From assembly GCA_024663395.1 (NCBI GenBank), contig JANFAH010000009.1:682001-746000 (forward strand): 64,000 bases of DNA. Reading direction: 5' to 3'. Shown here one piece after another: positions 44,421 to 54,132 of the stretch. The notes beneath the pieces were generated by a model. The model was not told the origin of the DNA, did not search any database, and saw only the letters and a list, made by a program, of their open reading frames with translations. Source of the DNA: Pisolithus tinctorius (lineage: Eukaryota; Basidiomycota; Agaricomycetes; Boletales; Pisolithaceae). Both the position numbers and the translations under genes were made by a program. Position 1 is the stretch's first letter; the number at the start of each line of letters is the position of its first letter.

Positions 44421-47400
44421 TCAATCTTCAAAGAGCTGGAGAAATAAATGATGAGATATGGGAGAAAGTGGAGGAACACATCCGAAAAGATCACTGGACC
44501 TGTCTTGAGTTGAACCTGAGGAAGTGGAAGCAGGAAAGTGGTCTGGGTATGAAACTGCTTCGAAAGGGGGAGGATGAGCTGAGGCTGAAGCAAAACTGAC
44601 CACACTGGCAAGGATATGAAGACTGGAGTTTGGGAATGCACCTGTGTCCTCTTCATCCACATCACCTGAACAGTCCTCTGCAGCTTCCTGCAAATGAGCG
44701 ATCCATCCAGTTGGGGTACGACACATGACAACATTGCTATAAGGCTCTGGCATGGCAACTGACTCTTCACCAACAGCAGCATTAGATATGGCTTGGGGAG
44801 CTGAGGGTAGTAATGGCATAGGAAGAGTTGGACTAGATGAATGCTGATGCCTGCATAAGTCGTCGTCGAGTTGTGCAGACTGAGGCAAGGACAGGCTAGG
44901 CAGATAGAAGCGAGAGCCAATACTAGTGTTGAACATATCAGAGTCAAGTGGCGAAAGTGTGGTGGGTACATCTGGGGATAGACTGGACAAGTGGTGAGAC
45001 ATGCGCAACTCGTTGACGAGTTGCGTGGACTGAGAGTCATGACCTATATCCGAGGATGAACCAGACAACTGCACATGGCTGCACAAGTCGTCGTCGAGTT
45101 GCGCAGACTGATGACGGGTGGATGGACTGGGCACATATGGATCTCTGCGCAACTCGTCGTCGAGTTGTGCGGACTGAGAGTCATGGCAAGCATCATGGGA
45201 AGTAGGGACAACTGAACCACAGTAGGAAGTATTGAAGATGGAGAACGTAGCTTCAGAATCTGGAGTGACAGTGTCTCTACAGAACAAAAGTGAAGCCTGG
45301 TGGGAACCATCAGTGGGCTCTTCTTGAACGATAACTGGATCTGGGGATGGGGGAGAGGGAGTCTGAGGCGGAGCAGTAATGCCATTAGAAAGTACATGTG
45401 AAGCAGGTAGACTCGAGTTAGATGGCAGGTCTGGAGGTGGAGATGCATTGCTCTGAGTGGGAGATGCCTGTGGGAGTAGACGAGGATAGAACCTGACATA
45501 GGCAGAACCTTCAAGCTCATGGTAATGCTCAAGTGGGGCAGGAACCTGTCGGACTAAGCGAACATCAAGCATAAGGAAGTCTTGGAAGTAGACTCCTGAC
45601 TCATCAGTACCTCTTTCTCCAGCAAGTGCATGGTTTGAGTCGAGATAAAGGGAGGACAGATGGGGAGTGCGATGAGCAAGGCTAGTAAGAAGCGAGACAA
45701 GTGACTGGCGCTCTTCTCTTCTGATCTGGCGACGAATCTGGGCAAGGGTAGGATTATCCTCCAATCCACTCGCATCAGTGGACTGTAACTCCTGAGTAAG
45801 CTGACCAACAAACTCCGAAGGAAAGGGACTGGTAGGAGGTGGGAATGCTTGGACTGGAATGGGATGGAACACAGGAAAGGCTGAGGCAACATCAAACCCA
45901 TCTGGGGGTGATTCAGGATACAGCAGAGTAGAATCGAGTGACCGAGGGGGTGACTGCAAAGTCGATGGGGGTGGAGCGAAGACAATGGGTGAAACATGAT
46001 GAGGGGCACCAACTGCTACATCTCTCATAGGTTCATCGGCTTCTTGCTGAGAATGGACAGGCTCTAGAGTCGCCATAAGAGTATCTGCAACAGATCCAAG
46101 CTGGCCTTCAGTAACACACATCTCCAGGGGGCGATCTGAATCAGCTCCAAAGACAACATAAGTTCCAGACTCTCTTTCAACAATGCTAACCGAGTTTCCA
46201 AGAGCCCAAGGACGACCAAGTAGGAGATCAAAGCCTGCATTAGTGTCTGGGGCAACGAATAGATTGGTCCAAGTCTTGGCAGCACCACAGAAAAGAGGGA
46301 CATCTTGAACTAGACCCTTCAGTGTAGAGATACCTCCTTTTGCATCTCGCATATTGATGGTCTGTGACATATCAACGGGCATGCAAATGACTGACTGGGC
46401 TATACCAGCACGAACGACATTGAGGGTAGATCCAGAGTCAATGACACCTGTTACACGGCGGCCATTGCAAGTCAGATTGATAGTGATGAGGGGACTAGAA
46501 GTCAAGGCCAAGTAGGAGGATGCAGGAGGAGTTCCTTCAACAGCAGTAACAGACTTGACTGGCTGAGCCAGGGGCTGTCTCTTGAATCGCATAAGCTCCT
46601 GAAGGTGCTGAGAAACATCCCTAGATGATCCAATGACCTCCCCAACAGATACAGTCAAGGGAGTAGAAAGAATGCGCTCTACAATGGCTTTAGAATTGGC
46701 AGACTGAGAAAGCGATGAAGACAGGGAAGTGGTAGGAGGGAGCTTGGATTTCTTAGACCTGTCTGCAGAATCAGTGGCTTGACCAGATGGCTTTGGGACA
46801 GTGGCATCTTCCATGATGGCATCATCTCTAGTACCATCAAAGACAGCGGGATGGATGTCAACTGGTACAAAGGCAGGGGCAAGTGGTACTTTCTGTGGAG
46901 CAGGGATGGATGCAGAGGATGAAGGCTTTGGTTCTTGAGTCTCTTTCTCCTTGCCATGCGAACGAGGTGGGATAAGGACACTGTCAAAGACAGCCTTTCT
47001 CTTCTCTTTGGTAACCTTGTTAGAGCGATCCACAGCAGCAACAAGGGGTTCTTCTTCCAACTCATAAATCTCGGCACTAGACTCTTCTTCGGCCTCTTCA
47101 TGGATAACAAAGCGAACTGCATTGGCAGGCTGAGCAGCAGCTTTAGTGCGCTCATAAGCTTGAAGGATAGTCTCCTCTCCATTGCGATAGATGCGCTGTC
47201 CATTAGGGTAGATGACTCGATGGTTTTCATCACGTGCCAAAGAACCCTTCTGAATGAGATCATTAATGGCCTGGCAACTCTCGACACCATGGCCTTCAAC
47301 ACCACAGCCATAACAAGTGATGGTCCTTCTAGCAGGACGGGTCTGGGATGAGGAAGTAGCAGCAGGGGCAGTGGATGCAGGAGTAGATGCAGGAGCAGGA

Positions 47401-48362
47401 CGAAGGGAAGGAGCACGAAGCACCTTTGCAGCATCAGGATCCATCTTGATAGCACGATAGTAGAGGAGAGAGTAGTCTGGGTCATTGAGTGACATGCGAG
47501 AGAGGGACTTGATTAGGGTCTCAACCTCATCTTGCTTGCGAGCAGTAGGACCTTCTTTCTCCAAATTTTCAAGGTTTCTTCTGGCTTCATGGGAAGGGAG
47601 CAGAGGGCGAACACTGTCATCTCTTCCATCTGAGCGATGAGAAGCACTAGGCTGGGCCTGAGGAGCAGGGGCAGCACGAGGGCCAAGGAAGTCAAGGTCA
47701 TCTGCATCAAAGCGATCACGGCGAAGGACCTCTTCAGCTGACTGGCATACATCATCATAGGGGAATGGCCTGCTGATGTCAAGGTTGGGATCCTTTGTCC
47801 TGAGACGAGTTTCAACCAAGCCACGAAAGACTGGGGACAAACCAGCCCAAAAGTAGCGATTATATTCATCAACTGATATCCTTCCTTTGTTCTTCAACCA
47901 ACCTCCAATGCGAATGAAGCCATGGTTGTAAGCCCTAAAGTCTTGAAGTGTCATAATGGGCTGCATCCTAGACTCCAAAGCAAAGCTCTTGAGATGCCTT
48001 TCAAAGAACCTTTCATCTGATAGATCAGCATCAAAGTACTTGAGGAGATCAGCCTTCAAGTTAGCCCAATCAGGAGTGTAGTAGTGAGCCATTCCTTCAA
48101 TGATCTCCCTAACACGAGCATTGCAGTACTGGAGGATTGACTCAACCATTTCCTGGTCAGAAGTGACATTGTGGTAGGCACAGAGACGTTCATAGTGGTC
48201 CAAGAAGGAGCGAACATGGGTATGGTCTCCTTGGAATAATTCAGGGGCAGACTTCATGCCAAGCAAGGGCATAGTGAGAACAGAGCGAGCAGGGGGAGCA
48301 GCCATAGCTACTGGAACTGCTGATGATGTAGGAGGATAGATAGTGGGGATGGTGGATGACAT
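44421..48362 (-). CDS. gag-pro: Gypsy-2 Gag and aspartic protease, 1,313 codons
   Basis: ATG 48362 (MSSTIPTIYPPTSSAV), 102 nt inside the 5' LTR. Gag core FQGDHTHVRSFLDHYERLCA … FFERHLKSFAL, zinc knuckle CYGCGVEGHGVESC (about 47280-47320), retropepsin GVIDSGSTLNVV (about 46420-46450) with a following LLLGRPWALGNSVSI. A long Ser/Pro/Asp-rich tail of some 450 residues contains four copies of SAQLDDEL or variants (44850-45172), each encoded by a palindrome also found in the LTR. The frame is fully intact. Pol follows in a separate frame after a 130-nt gap, so pol is probably made from a second start or message. Confidence 0.93.
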   Translation of the reverse strand: MSSTIPTIYPPTSSAVPVAMAAPPARSVLTMPLLGMKSAPELFQGDHTHVRSFLDHYERLCAYHNVTSDQEMVESILQYCNARVREIIEGMAHYYTPDWANLKADLLKYFDADLSDERFFERHLKSFALESRMQPIMTLQDFRAYNHGFIRIGGWLKNKGRISVDEYNRYFWAGLSPVFRGLVETRLRTKDPNLDISRPFPYDDVCQSAEEVLRRDRFDADDLDFLGPRAAPAPQAQPSASHRSDGRDDSVRPLLPSHEARRNLENLEKEGPTARKQDEVETLIKSLSRMSLNDPDYSLLYYRAIKMDPDAAKVLRAPSLRPAPASTPASTAPAATSSSQTRPARRTITCYGCGVEGHGVESCQAINDLIQKGSLARDENHRVIYPNGQRIYRNGEETILQAYERTKAAAQPANAVRFVIHEEAEEESSAEIYELEEEPLVAAVDRSNKVTKEKRKAVFDSVLIPPRSHGKEKETQEPKPSSSASIPAPQKVPLAPAFVPVDIHPAVFDGTRDDAIMEDATVPKPSGQATDSADRSKKSKLPPTTSLSSSLSQSANSKAIVERILSTPLTVSVGEVIGSSRDVSQHLQELMRFKRQPLAQPVKSVTAVEGTPPASSYLALTSSPLITINLTCNGRRVTGVIDSGSTLNVVRAGIAQSVICMPVDMSQTINMRDAKGGISTLKGLVQDVPLFCGAAKTWTNLFVAPDTNAGFDLLLGRPWALGNSVSIVERESGTYVVFGADSDRPLEMCVTEGQLGSVADTLMATLEPVHSQQEADEPMRDVAVGAPHHVSPIVFAPPPSTLQSPPRSLDSTLLYPESPPDGFDVASAFPVFHPIPVQAFPPPTSPFPSEFVGQLTQELQSTDASGLEDNPTLAQIRRQIRREERQSLVSLLTSLAHRTPHLSSLYLDSNHALAGERGTDESGVYFQDFLMLDVRLVRQVPAPLEHYHELEGSAYVRFYPRLLPQASPTQSNASPPPDLPSNSSLPASHVLSNGITAPPQTPSPPSPDPVIVQEEPTDGSHQASLLFCRDTVTPDSEATFSIFNTSYCGSVVPTSHDACHDSQSAQLDDELRRDPYVPSPSTRHQSAQLDDDLCSHVQLSGSSSDIGHDSQSTQLVNELRMSHHLSSLSPDVPTTLSPLDSDMFNTSIGSRFYLPSLSLPQSAQLDDDLCRHQHSSSPTLPMPLLPSAPQAISNAAVGEESVAMPEPYSNVVMCRTPTGWIAHLQEAAEDCSGDVDEEDTGAFPNSSLHILASVVSFASASAHPPPFEAVSYPDHFPASTSSGSTQDRSSDLFGCVPPLSPISHHLFLQLFED
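44851..45172. repeat. Cluster of four palindromic motifs in the Gypsy-2 gag tail
   Basis: At about 44851-44880, 45002-45028, 45081-45110 and 45145-45172, variants of GCACAAGTCGTCGTCGAGTT followed by GYGCAGACTGA. The core is a near-perfect palindrome related to AACTCGTCGACGAGTT. The same motif occurs at 42350-42375 in pol and several times in each LTR. Confidence 0.85.
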
Positions 48363-48444
48363 AGTAATGAGATATCAAGTGGGTTTCTAGAGACAAGTTT
48401 CAATAGGCTGAGTGAGCAGGGTTCTTGATCCAGGAATAACCACC

Positions 48445-48461
48445 CCTCACGGTGGGCTCCA
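48445..48461 (-). promoter_or_regulatory. Candidate Gypsy-2 primer binding site
   Basis: Two nt inside the 5' LTR the minus strand reads TGGAGCCCACCGTGAGG. The TGG start fits a tRNA 3' end, as usual for gypsy elements. I cannot name the tRNA. Confidence 0.5.
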
Positions 48462-48463
48462 GA

Positions 48464-50312
48464 TGTGAGTCAAAGTGTGGAATGCTGGTGAAAACCAAAC
48501 AAATCCAACACCAAAAGACAAATAAAAGCGAGTGGTGGTTTGCCTCCGCGGAACCTGGAGTGCAGAGAAACCTAAAGTGGGGGGAGTTTCAATGGCAGGT
48601 GCTCCTAGCGCAAGTCGACGACGAGTTACGCAGGAGAAGACAAGCAAGTGATGATTGGATGGGGGATGCTGAACAGAGCGAAGGTGTTCAGCTGAAAGGA
48701 CTTGGGATGATGGACTTTAATAAGATGTGCTCTTGGCGCAAGTCGATGACGAGTTACGCAGGAGTGGAGGGATGACAAAGACTGCTGACTAAGAGGAAGC
48801 TTCAGATGAATAATGGAGGCAGGTAGACTCTTCCAAATGAGCCTCAACTACCAAGTATACAAATGATGACAGATAGACCCCTTCGTGGAGCCTCAACTGT
48901 CGATGACGAGATAGGCACTGGACTGACTGCTGGACTGCTTCTGAATTGATTCTGATTGATTCTGGGTAGCTAAGTACATGGGGGTTTATATACTATGGGG
49001 GGAGCACAGCTTGTGACAAACAAGGCACAAACACTTGGTAAGTAATGAGTAAGGACTGAGTAATCATGATGAGTAAGTGAGAAATGAAAAGTAAGCAAGC
49101 AAAGAAGATTGGTAAGTATTGGCAATGAACGAGTCAAGGATAGTCAAAATATCACAGAATGAGTCAAATAGAGTCAGAAACTGAGTAAGCGCACTGATAT
49201 CACATTAGGGGGTGGCGATGCAAGTCAGATCTCGGCGGAGACATCTCTAGACCCAAAGATGGCATGACAGATGGATGGTGTTTCCAGATAGGGAAGTATT
49301 AATTCCAGAATTGAAGGGCATGAGTCAGGTGTCAAAGGGGGCTAGGGCATTGGGGGTCTGTGGGGCAATGAGAGCATACACGATCGCGTCTCCCACCCTT
49401 CCATCCTCTCAGCGAAGTTAACAAAAACTTCATGGACGGGGTTCTGATGGAGGAGGAGGAGAAGGAGGGACGTCTTCTGCTGGATCTTGCAGTAAGAAGG
49501 CAAGATGCATGTCATACTCGTCATGAATGCGATCAGGGAGGCTGGAGGACAGTAGATTATACTGCAGCTGTCGCAATGCGGGAAGAATGATGGACGAGAC
49601 TGGAATAAAGACGGTGCAGGGAGCAGGGAGGAACGATCCATATGCTTCATCAACCAGGGAGACTGAAACGACCACATAAGACCTTTCTAACCGAGTGACA
49701 GACCTGAGGCGACCAAAGAACGTCCTTCTGGAAGTCATACTGACAAGGAGAACACGCTGACCAAGCTGCATGGGACGAGATGGGGCTGACAACGACGGGA
49801 TGAACCAGGGGGCTTCAGGACGGAAGCTGGTGGGAATGCCTGGCAGATATACATAGCCATTGTCTCTGGCAAATGAGACAAGCGAGATGACTGACGAAGA
49901 GGTGGCCATGATTGATGGACTTTGCGAAATGAGCGTCTGATGGATGGAGTGCTGTAGAAACATGCAGGGTGCAAGGATCCTCTCCAAATTTGGAAGGAAG
50001 AATCGTGGGGCTGAGCACTTTAAGCGAGCATGGGAATGGAGTTGATATCTTTGGAAATGGCGGAGACACGACAAAAACCAGAATGCCGTACACGGGTGCT
50101 AAAAACCTTTAATGCACGCTTAACTCGCTTGCTCTTTTCTCTTTAGCACTGACGACTCGTTCTTGTGCAAAGGATGACTGTTCACGTCCAACAGTCTTTC
50201 TACGCATGAGACCTTTAGTCTTCATCTGCATGCTTGGGCATTGTGCACAACTTGTCAACGAGTTAGGCAGAGTCAGCTGTAACCATGTCCACAACACCTT
50301 TGGTGTGTGACA
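48464..50312 (-). repeat. Gypsy-2 5' LTR
   Basis: 1,849 bp, same length as the 3' LTR, flanked outside by GCGG. Contains the LTR open frame (49430-50074, minus). Confidence 0.95.
49430..50074 (-). CDS. Open frame inside the Gypsy-2 LTR, 214 codons (5' LTR copy)
   Basis: The same protein as at 39864-40508, with no amino-acid change that I could see. Being in the 5' LTR it could be transcribed from within the LTR ahead of gag. No family recognised. Confidence 0.4.
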   Translation of the reverse strand: MSCLRHFQRYQLHSHARLKCSAPRFFLPNLERILAPCMFLQHSIHQTLISQSPSIMATSSSVISLVSFARDNGYVYLPGIPTSFRPEAPWFIPSLSAPSRPMQLGQRVLLVSMTSRRTFFGRLRSVTRLERSYVVVSVSLVDEAYGSFLPAPCTVFIPVSSIILPALRQLQYNLLSSSLPDRIHDEYDMHLAFLLQDPAEDVPPSPPPPSEPRP

Positions 50313-50709
50313 GCGGGAGATAGAAGTAACCCGTACTGAGCTTGCCGCTCTCCATCGGGTGGTAGATGCCATCCGTAATCACCTATTCCCGGCCCCAGAC
50401 GTGCTTAACCATCCTCTGGTCCCATTTCACGCTACCTCCAACCCTACACCGGTACCTCACATGCCGGTCATGGTCAAACTTGGCACTGCCACCGGTGTTG
50501 TAGAGGTTCAATCATCCCGAAGCGGCTCAAGACAGGAGTCCACTGAACCCCCCCCGGCTTCGTTCGAGGGAGGTGCTGGCTTGGAAGTACCTCCTTCGAA
50601 TGTCAAACCTGCACATGGACCTGCTGGAGGTCCAGCAATCTCTATTACTCCGCCACCACCAGCAGTTGGATCAGTGCCCGGACAGGAAGGTAGGATGGAG
50701 GTCGACTAA

Positions 50710-51220
50710 CATTAATGTACATGTCATTTCACAATCCATTCGTGTTTTTTTGTCTTTGTACTTGTACTTTGTTAGCTGCAGCAATATATTCTATATTGTC
50801 AAAATGCGATCTCCAGGAAGAAGTAGCTACCGCTGCTGGTAGTTGTTACTGTATGCTTCAGATACTGGAAAACCAATCTGGTACGGTGATGTCTGTACCA
50901 AGGCCGTGGTGTGACAAGTGCTAAGGGCCAATGGAGTCATGGTTCACCTAGATGATTGAATGATGACTGGCTGGCACAACTCAATTGCTTTTGCTGTATA
51001 GCATGATGGTGGCTTTCATGGTATTGTTCTGGCTTCCTGGAGGCCGTAAGGCATTGAATTCACAGTTTAAATGTACTGGGTAGTTGGCTAGTCTTCTGGT
51101 CATTACCAGAGCCACCATTGTGGTAATACATGCATCTCTGGCATGGTACTGGTACCAGTACATACATACACTGTGGACCTGCTCCTGGGAGGTCAGGCAG
51201 GTCAGGCATGGTATGGTATG
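50710..51220. other. Non-coding KDZ stretch
   Basis: 3' flank of the Cys6 gene, AT-rich, no gene seen. Confidence 0.5.
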
Positions 51221-52490
51221 ATTTCTGGGCAGGCCTCCATGGCATTGGTGCCAGGACAGCTTGACTGATGGCCTCATGGCATTGGTGGATGTGCCAGAAC
51301 TCCTTACAATGGTGCTGTGACAGCCTGCATGATGGCCTCATGGAATTGGGGATGTGCCAGAACATATGGCATAGGTGCCGGCACAGCTTCCACAGTGTTG
51401 GTGTTGTGCTGGAACACATTACGATGGTGCTGGGATGGCTTGCATGATGGAGTCATGGAATTGGGGATATGCCGGAATACATGGAACCGGTGCCGGGCCA
51501 GCTCCCATGGCATTGGTGCTGTGCCAGAACACATTACAATGGCATGGGTTCTGGGACGGCTTCCACAGCATTGGTGTTGTGCCGGAACACATTACATTAC
51601 AATGGTGCCGGAATTGCCTGCATGATGGCCCCATGGCATTGGGGATGTGCCAGCACTAATTGAAAAGGTTCCGGGATGGCTTGCATGATGGACCTATCAC
51701 ATTGGGGATATGCCGGAATACATAGAGCTGGTGCCAGGACGGCCTCCATGGCATTGGGGATGTGCCAGCACTCATTACAAAGGTGCCGGGATGGTTCGCA
51801 TGATGGACCTGTGGCATTGGGGATATGCCGGAATACATGGAACTGGTGCCGGTACACATTACAATGGCGCCAGAATGGCCTGCATGATAGGCCTCATGGT
51901 ATTGGGGATGGCCGGAACATACAGCATAGGTTCCGGCACGGCTTCCATGGCATTGGTGTTGTGCTGGAACACATTCCAATGGTGCCGGGATGGCCTGCAT
52001 GATGGCCCCATGGCATTGGGGATGTGCTGGAACACATGGACCTGGTGCCAGTGCCGGCTTACAATACATTGGTGCTGGGACAGCTTCCATGATGGCCCCA
52101 AGGCGGTGGCGATGTGCCGGAGCACGTGGCATTGTGCCGGTTCACATTAAATCAGTGCCGGCATGGACGGCTTCCATGGCATTAGTCCTGGGTTTGTGTT
52201 GGCCTGGATCACATTGCTTTGGTGCTGGGACGCCTTGGATGGCATTGGTATTGGGTCTGCCCACATGGAATCGATCCCAGGACAGCCAGCATGGCATTGG
52301 TGTTGTGCCGGCCTGCATGGCATTGGTATTGGGCCTATTCATATTGCATTGGTGTTGTCCCGGCTCACATGGCATTCGTCCCAGGATGGCCTGCATGGCA
52401 TTTGTGGTGGGCCGGCCCATGTGGCAGTGTTGTCGGGATGGCTAGCATGGCATTGGTGTTGGGCCGGCTTGCATGACAGTGCTGCCAGGG
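51221..52490. repeat. KDZ right subterminal array, about 90-120-bp units
   Basis: Repeated GCCTGCATGATGGCCCCATG, CATTGGGGATGTGCCGGAAC and ATTGGTGTTGTGCCGG segments at irregular spacing (for example 51313, 51617, 51682, 51796, 51880, 51991). GCCGG-rich like the left array, though the unit sequence differs. Long frames on both strands are repeat artefacts. Confidence 0.85.
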
Positions 52491-52940
52491 GCGAACTCTG
52501 GGGCTGAGCCCATCCATACCTTCTGGGGACACCCAACTCTGGGCTTACCTGGGACTACTCATATTGCAGTGGCTACACCCTAGTCCCACAGCTGGCTTGT
52601 ACCCCATGATGACAATTCTAACCTCTGTGCAGCCATTCTCTATAATGACTCCTACTTATGGGCTCAGCTGTATGCTATGGTGACACTCATTTATTGGGCC
52701 CCCCCATAGTCCATGATGACACTTACTCCCCAGCCTGCTTGTAACTGACAATGACAATTCAAACCACAGCTGCACCATTCCTCATGACAACATTTCCTCT
52801 CAGGCTCAGCTGTACTACATGGTGACACTCATCAGTTGGGCTCTCCCATACTACAAGGTGACAATAGGTTCATGGCTCTCATGTAACCCACGTGCACAAG
52901 CCATACATGGGCTCAACCTCCGCTGGCCCGTCACCAACGG
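52491..52940. other. Non-coding KDZ stretch between array and terminal repeat
   Basis: Diverged short repeats of CTGGGCTCAGCTGTAC and GGTGACACTCATnnnTTGGG type. No gene seen. Confidence 0.45.
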
Positions 52941-52995
52941 CCGATTGTCAGCCTCCACTGACCGTCTCATACGGCCTAACCAGGTGCATGGGCTC
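52941..52995 (-). repeat. KDZ right terminal inverted repeat
   Basis: Contains ACGGCCGATTGTCAGCC, the inverse of the block at the left end, and ends GGTGCATGGGCTC just before GAGGAAC. Confidence 0.75.
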
Positions 52996-53680
52996 GAGGA
53001 ACAATCCATATGCTTCATCAACCAGGGAGACTGAAACAACCACATAAGACCTTTCTAACCGAGTGACAGACCTGAGGTGACCAAAGAACGTCCTTCTGGA
53101 AGTCATACTGACAAGGAGAACACGCTGACCAAGCTGCATGGGATGAGACGGGGCTGACAACGATGGAATGAACCAGGGGGCTTCAGGACGGAAGCTGGTG
53201 GGAATGCCTGGCAGATATATGTAGCCACTGTCTCTGGCAAATGAGACAAGTGAGACGACTGATGAAGAGGTGGCCATGATTGATGGACTTAGCGAAATGA
53301 GCGTCTGATGGATGGGGTGCTGTAGAAACATGCAGGGTGCAAGGATCCTCTCCAAATTTGGAAGGAAGAATCGTGGGGCTGAGCACTTTAAGCGAGCATG
53401 GGAATGGAGTCGATATCTTTGGAAATGGTGGAGATACGACAAAAACCAGAATGCCATTCATGGGCGCTAAAAACCTTTAACGTGCGCTTAACTCGCTTCC
53501 TCTTTTCTCTCCAGCACTGATGACTTGTTCTTGTGCGAAGGATGACTGTTAACATCCAACAGTCCTTCTACACATGAGGCCTTTAGTCTTCATCTGCATG
53601 CTTGGGCATTGTGCACAACTCGTTGACAAGTTAGGCAGAGTCAGCTGTAACCATGTCCACAACACCTTTGGTGTGTGACA
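52996..53680 (-). repeat. Gypsy-2 solo LTR, right fragment
   Basis: Resumes with the duplicated GAGGAAC and then follows the Gypsy-2 LTR to its end GTGTGACA, with flank GCGT (53681-53684) equal to 22907-22910. Together with 22911-24093 it makes a complete solo LTR. Confidence 0.93.
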
Positions 53681-53684
53681 GCGT

Positions 53685-54000
53685 GCTGCGAGGGTAGTGC
53701 TCTGGTGTGGTAAACAAGGTGCCTGCTGGTGGCGCTGGCCATGTTCTAGTGTTCACACGGCAGTCCAGAAATAGAAAGAATTTCAGTGGTGAGTTGGCTC
53801 CCACGCAATTATGACCCCAGTAGAAACCTTACAAGCAAGGTAATTAGAAAGAATACTTCCGTTCTTTCTCCATCATAATTATCAACTGCATCATTAATGT
53901 GAGCACTAGGTGGCAGCCTTCAGTACGTATCATGTACATGGTGTGTGGTGCACCATGTCATGTATTGCGATTTTCCCAGTTACACCCAGTACCAGCTGAG
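53685..54000. other. Host intergenic DNA
   Basis: No gene seen. First non-repetitive sequence after the nest. Confidence 0.5.
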
Positions 54001-54132
54001 AGGAACACCGACTATAAATACATGATATGTTGTGGTTGTAATACCGTAGACAAATTCACGAGTCGCGTAAGTATGAACTGAAAACAAGAAGTCTCAAGTC
54101 GTCGTCTACCTAAGCAGGATGCCACACACCGG

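Larger units (their letters stand above)
38898..50312 (-). mobile_element. Gypsy-2: full-length Ty3/gypsy element with 1,849-bp LTRs
   Basis: LTRs 38898-40746 and 48464-50312, both 1,849 bp (TGTGAGTC…GTGTGACA). The 4-bp target duplication is GCGG (38894-38897 and 50313-50316). The internal region on the minus strand carries gag-protease then RT-RNase H-integrase. The LTRs differ at only about seven positions, most CpG-type, so this is the youngest insertion in the nest. It lies in a coding exon of the KDZ Cys6 gene. Pol is damaged by a deletion near 42531. A solo LTR of the same family, 22911/53680, is older than the KDZ insertion. Confidence 0.96.
37423..50709 (+). pseudogene. Cys6 zinc-cluster/coiled-coil protein of the KDZ element, split by Gypsy-2
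   Basis: Exons 37423-37614, 37661-37991, 38060-38656 and 38719-38897 continuing at 50317-50709; the Gypsy-2 element plus one GCGG copy interrupts exon 4. The introns have GTAAGT or GTGAGC donors and AG acceptors, and the sum (1,692 nt) is a multiple of 3 (about 563 aa). The N-terminus MSTANTSTFIPAQLTDNIQP is followed by a helical region, a basic Arg/Ser/Lys segment, and a cysteine cluster at 38326-38412 (C-x2-C-x6-C-x7-C-x2-C-x6-C with one extra Cys). Then come a Ser/Pro linker and a coiled coil (YREEVTILKRENADMRR, resuming EIEVTRTELAALH). The Pro-rich tail ends RMEVD. The architecture parallels the antisense gene of Gypsy-1. DNA binding is plausible but inferred. It is inactivated by the 11.4-kb insertion unless spliced out. 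Confidence 0.72.
24094..52995. mobile_element. Giant KDZ DNA transposon carrying a TET/JBP dioxygenase and four other cargo genes
   Basis: It splits the solo LTR of 22911/53680 and is flanked by a 7-bp duplication GAGGAAC (24087-24093 and 52996-53002; an eighth base does not match). Imperfect terminal inverted repeats share ATGYACCT and then GACAATCGGCCGT about 40 nt in. GCCGG-rich tandem arrays lie inside both ends. Length is 28.9 kb including Gypsy-2, about 17.5 kb without it. Genes: TET/JBP, coiled-coil protein, KDZ transposase, multi-exon unknown, Pro-rich repeat protein, Cys6/coiled-coil protein, with alternating strands. Linkage of KDZ transposons with TET/JBP genes in basidiomycetes is established; the full gene set and boundaries here are my inference from sequence. 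Confidence 0.88.

Noticed and set aside
24086..53002. 8-bp target duplication for the KDZ element
   Set aside because: Only seven bases (GAGGAAC) match. The eighth is G on the left and C on the right, so 8 bp cannot be claimed without assuming a mutation.
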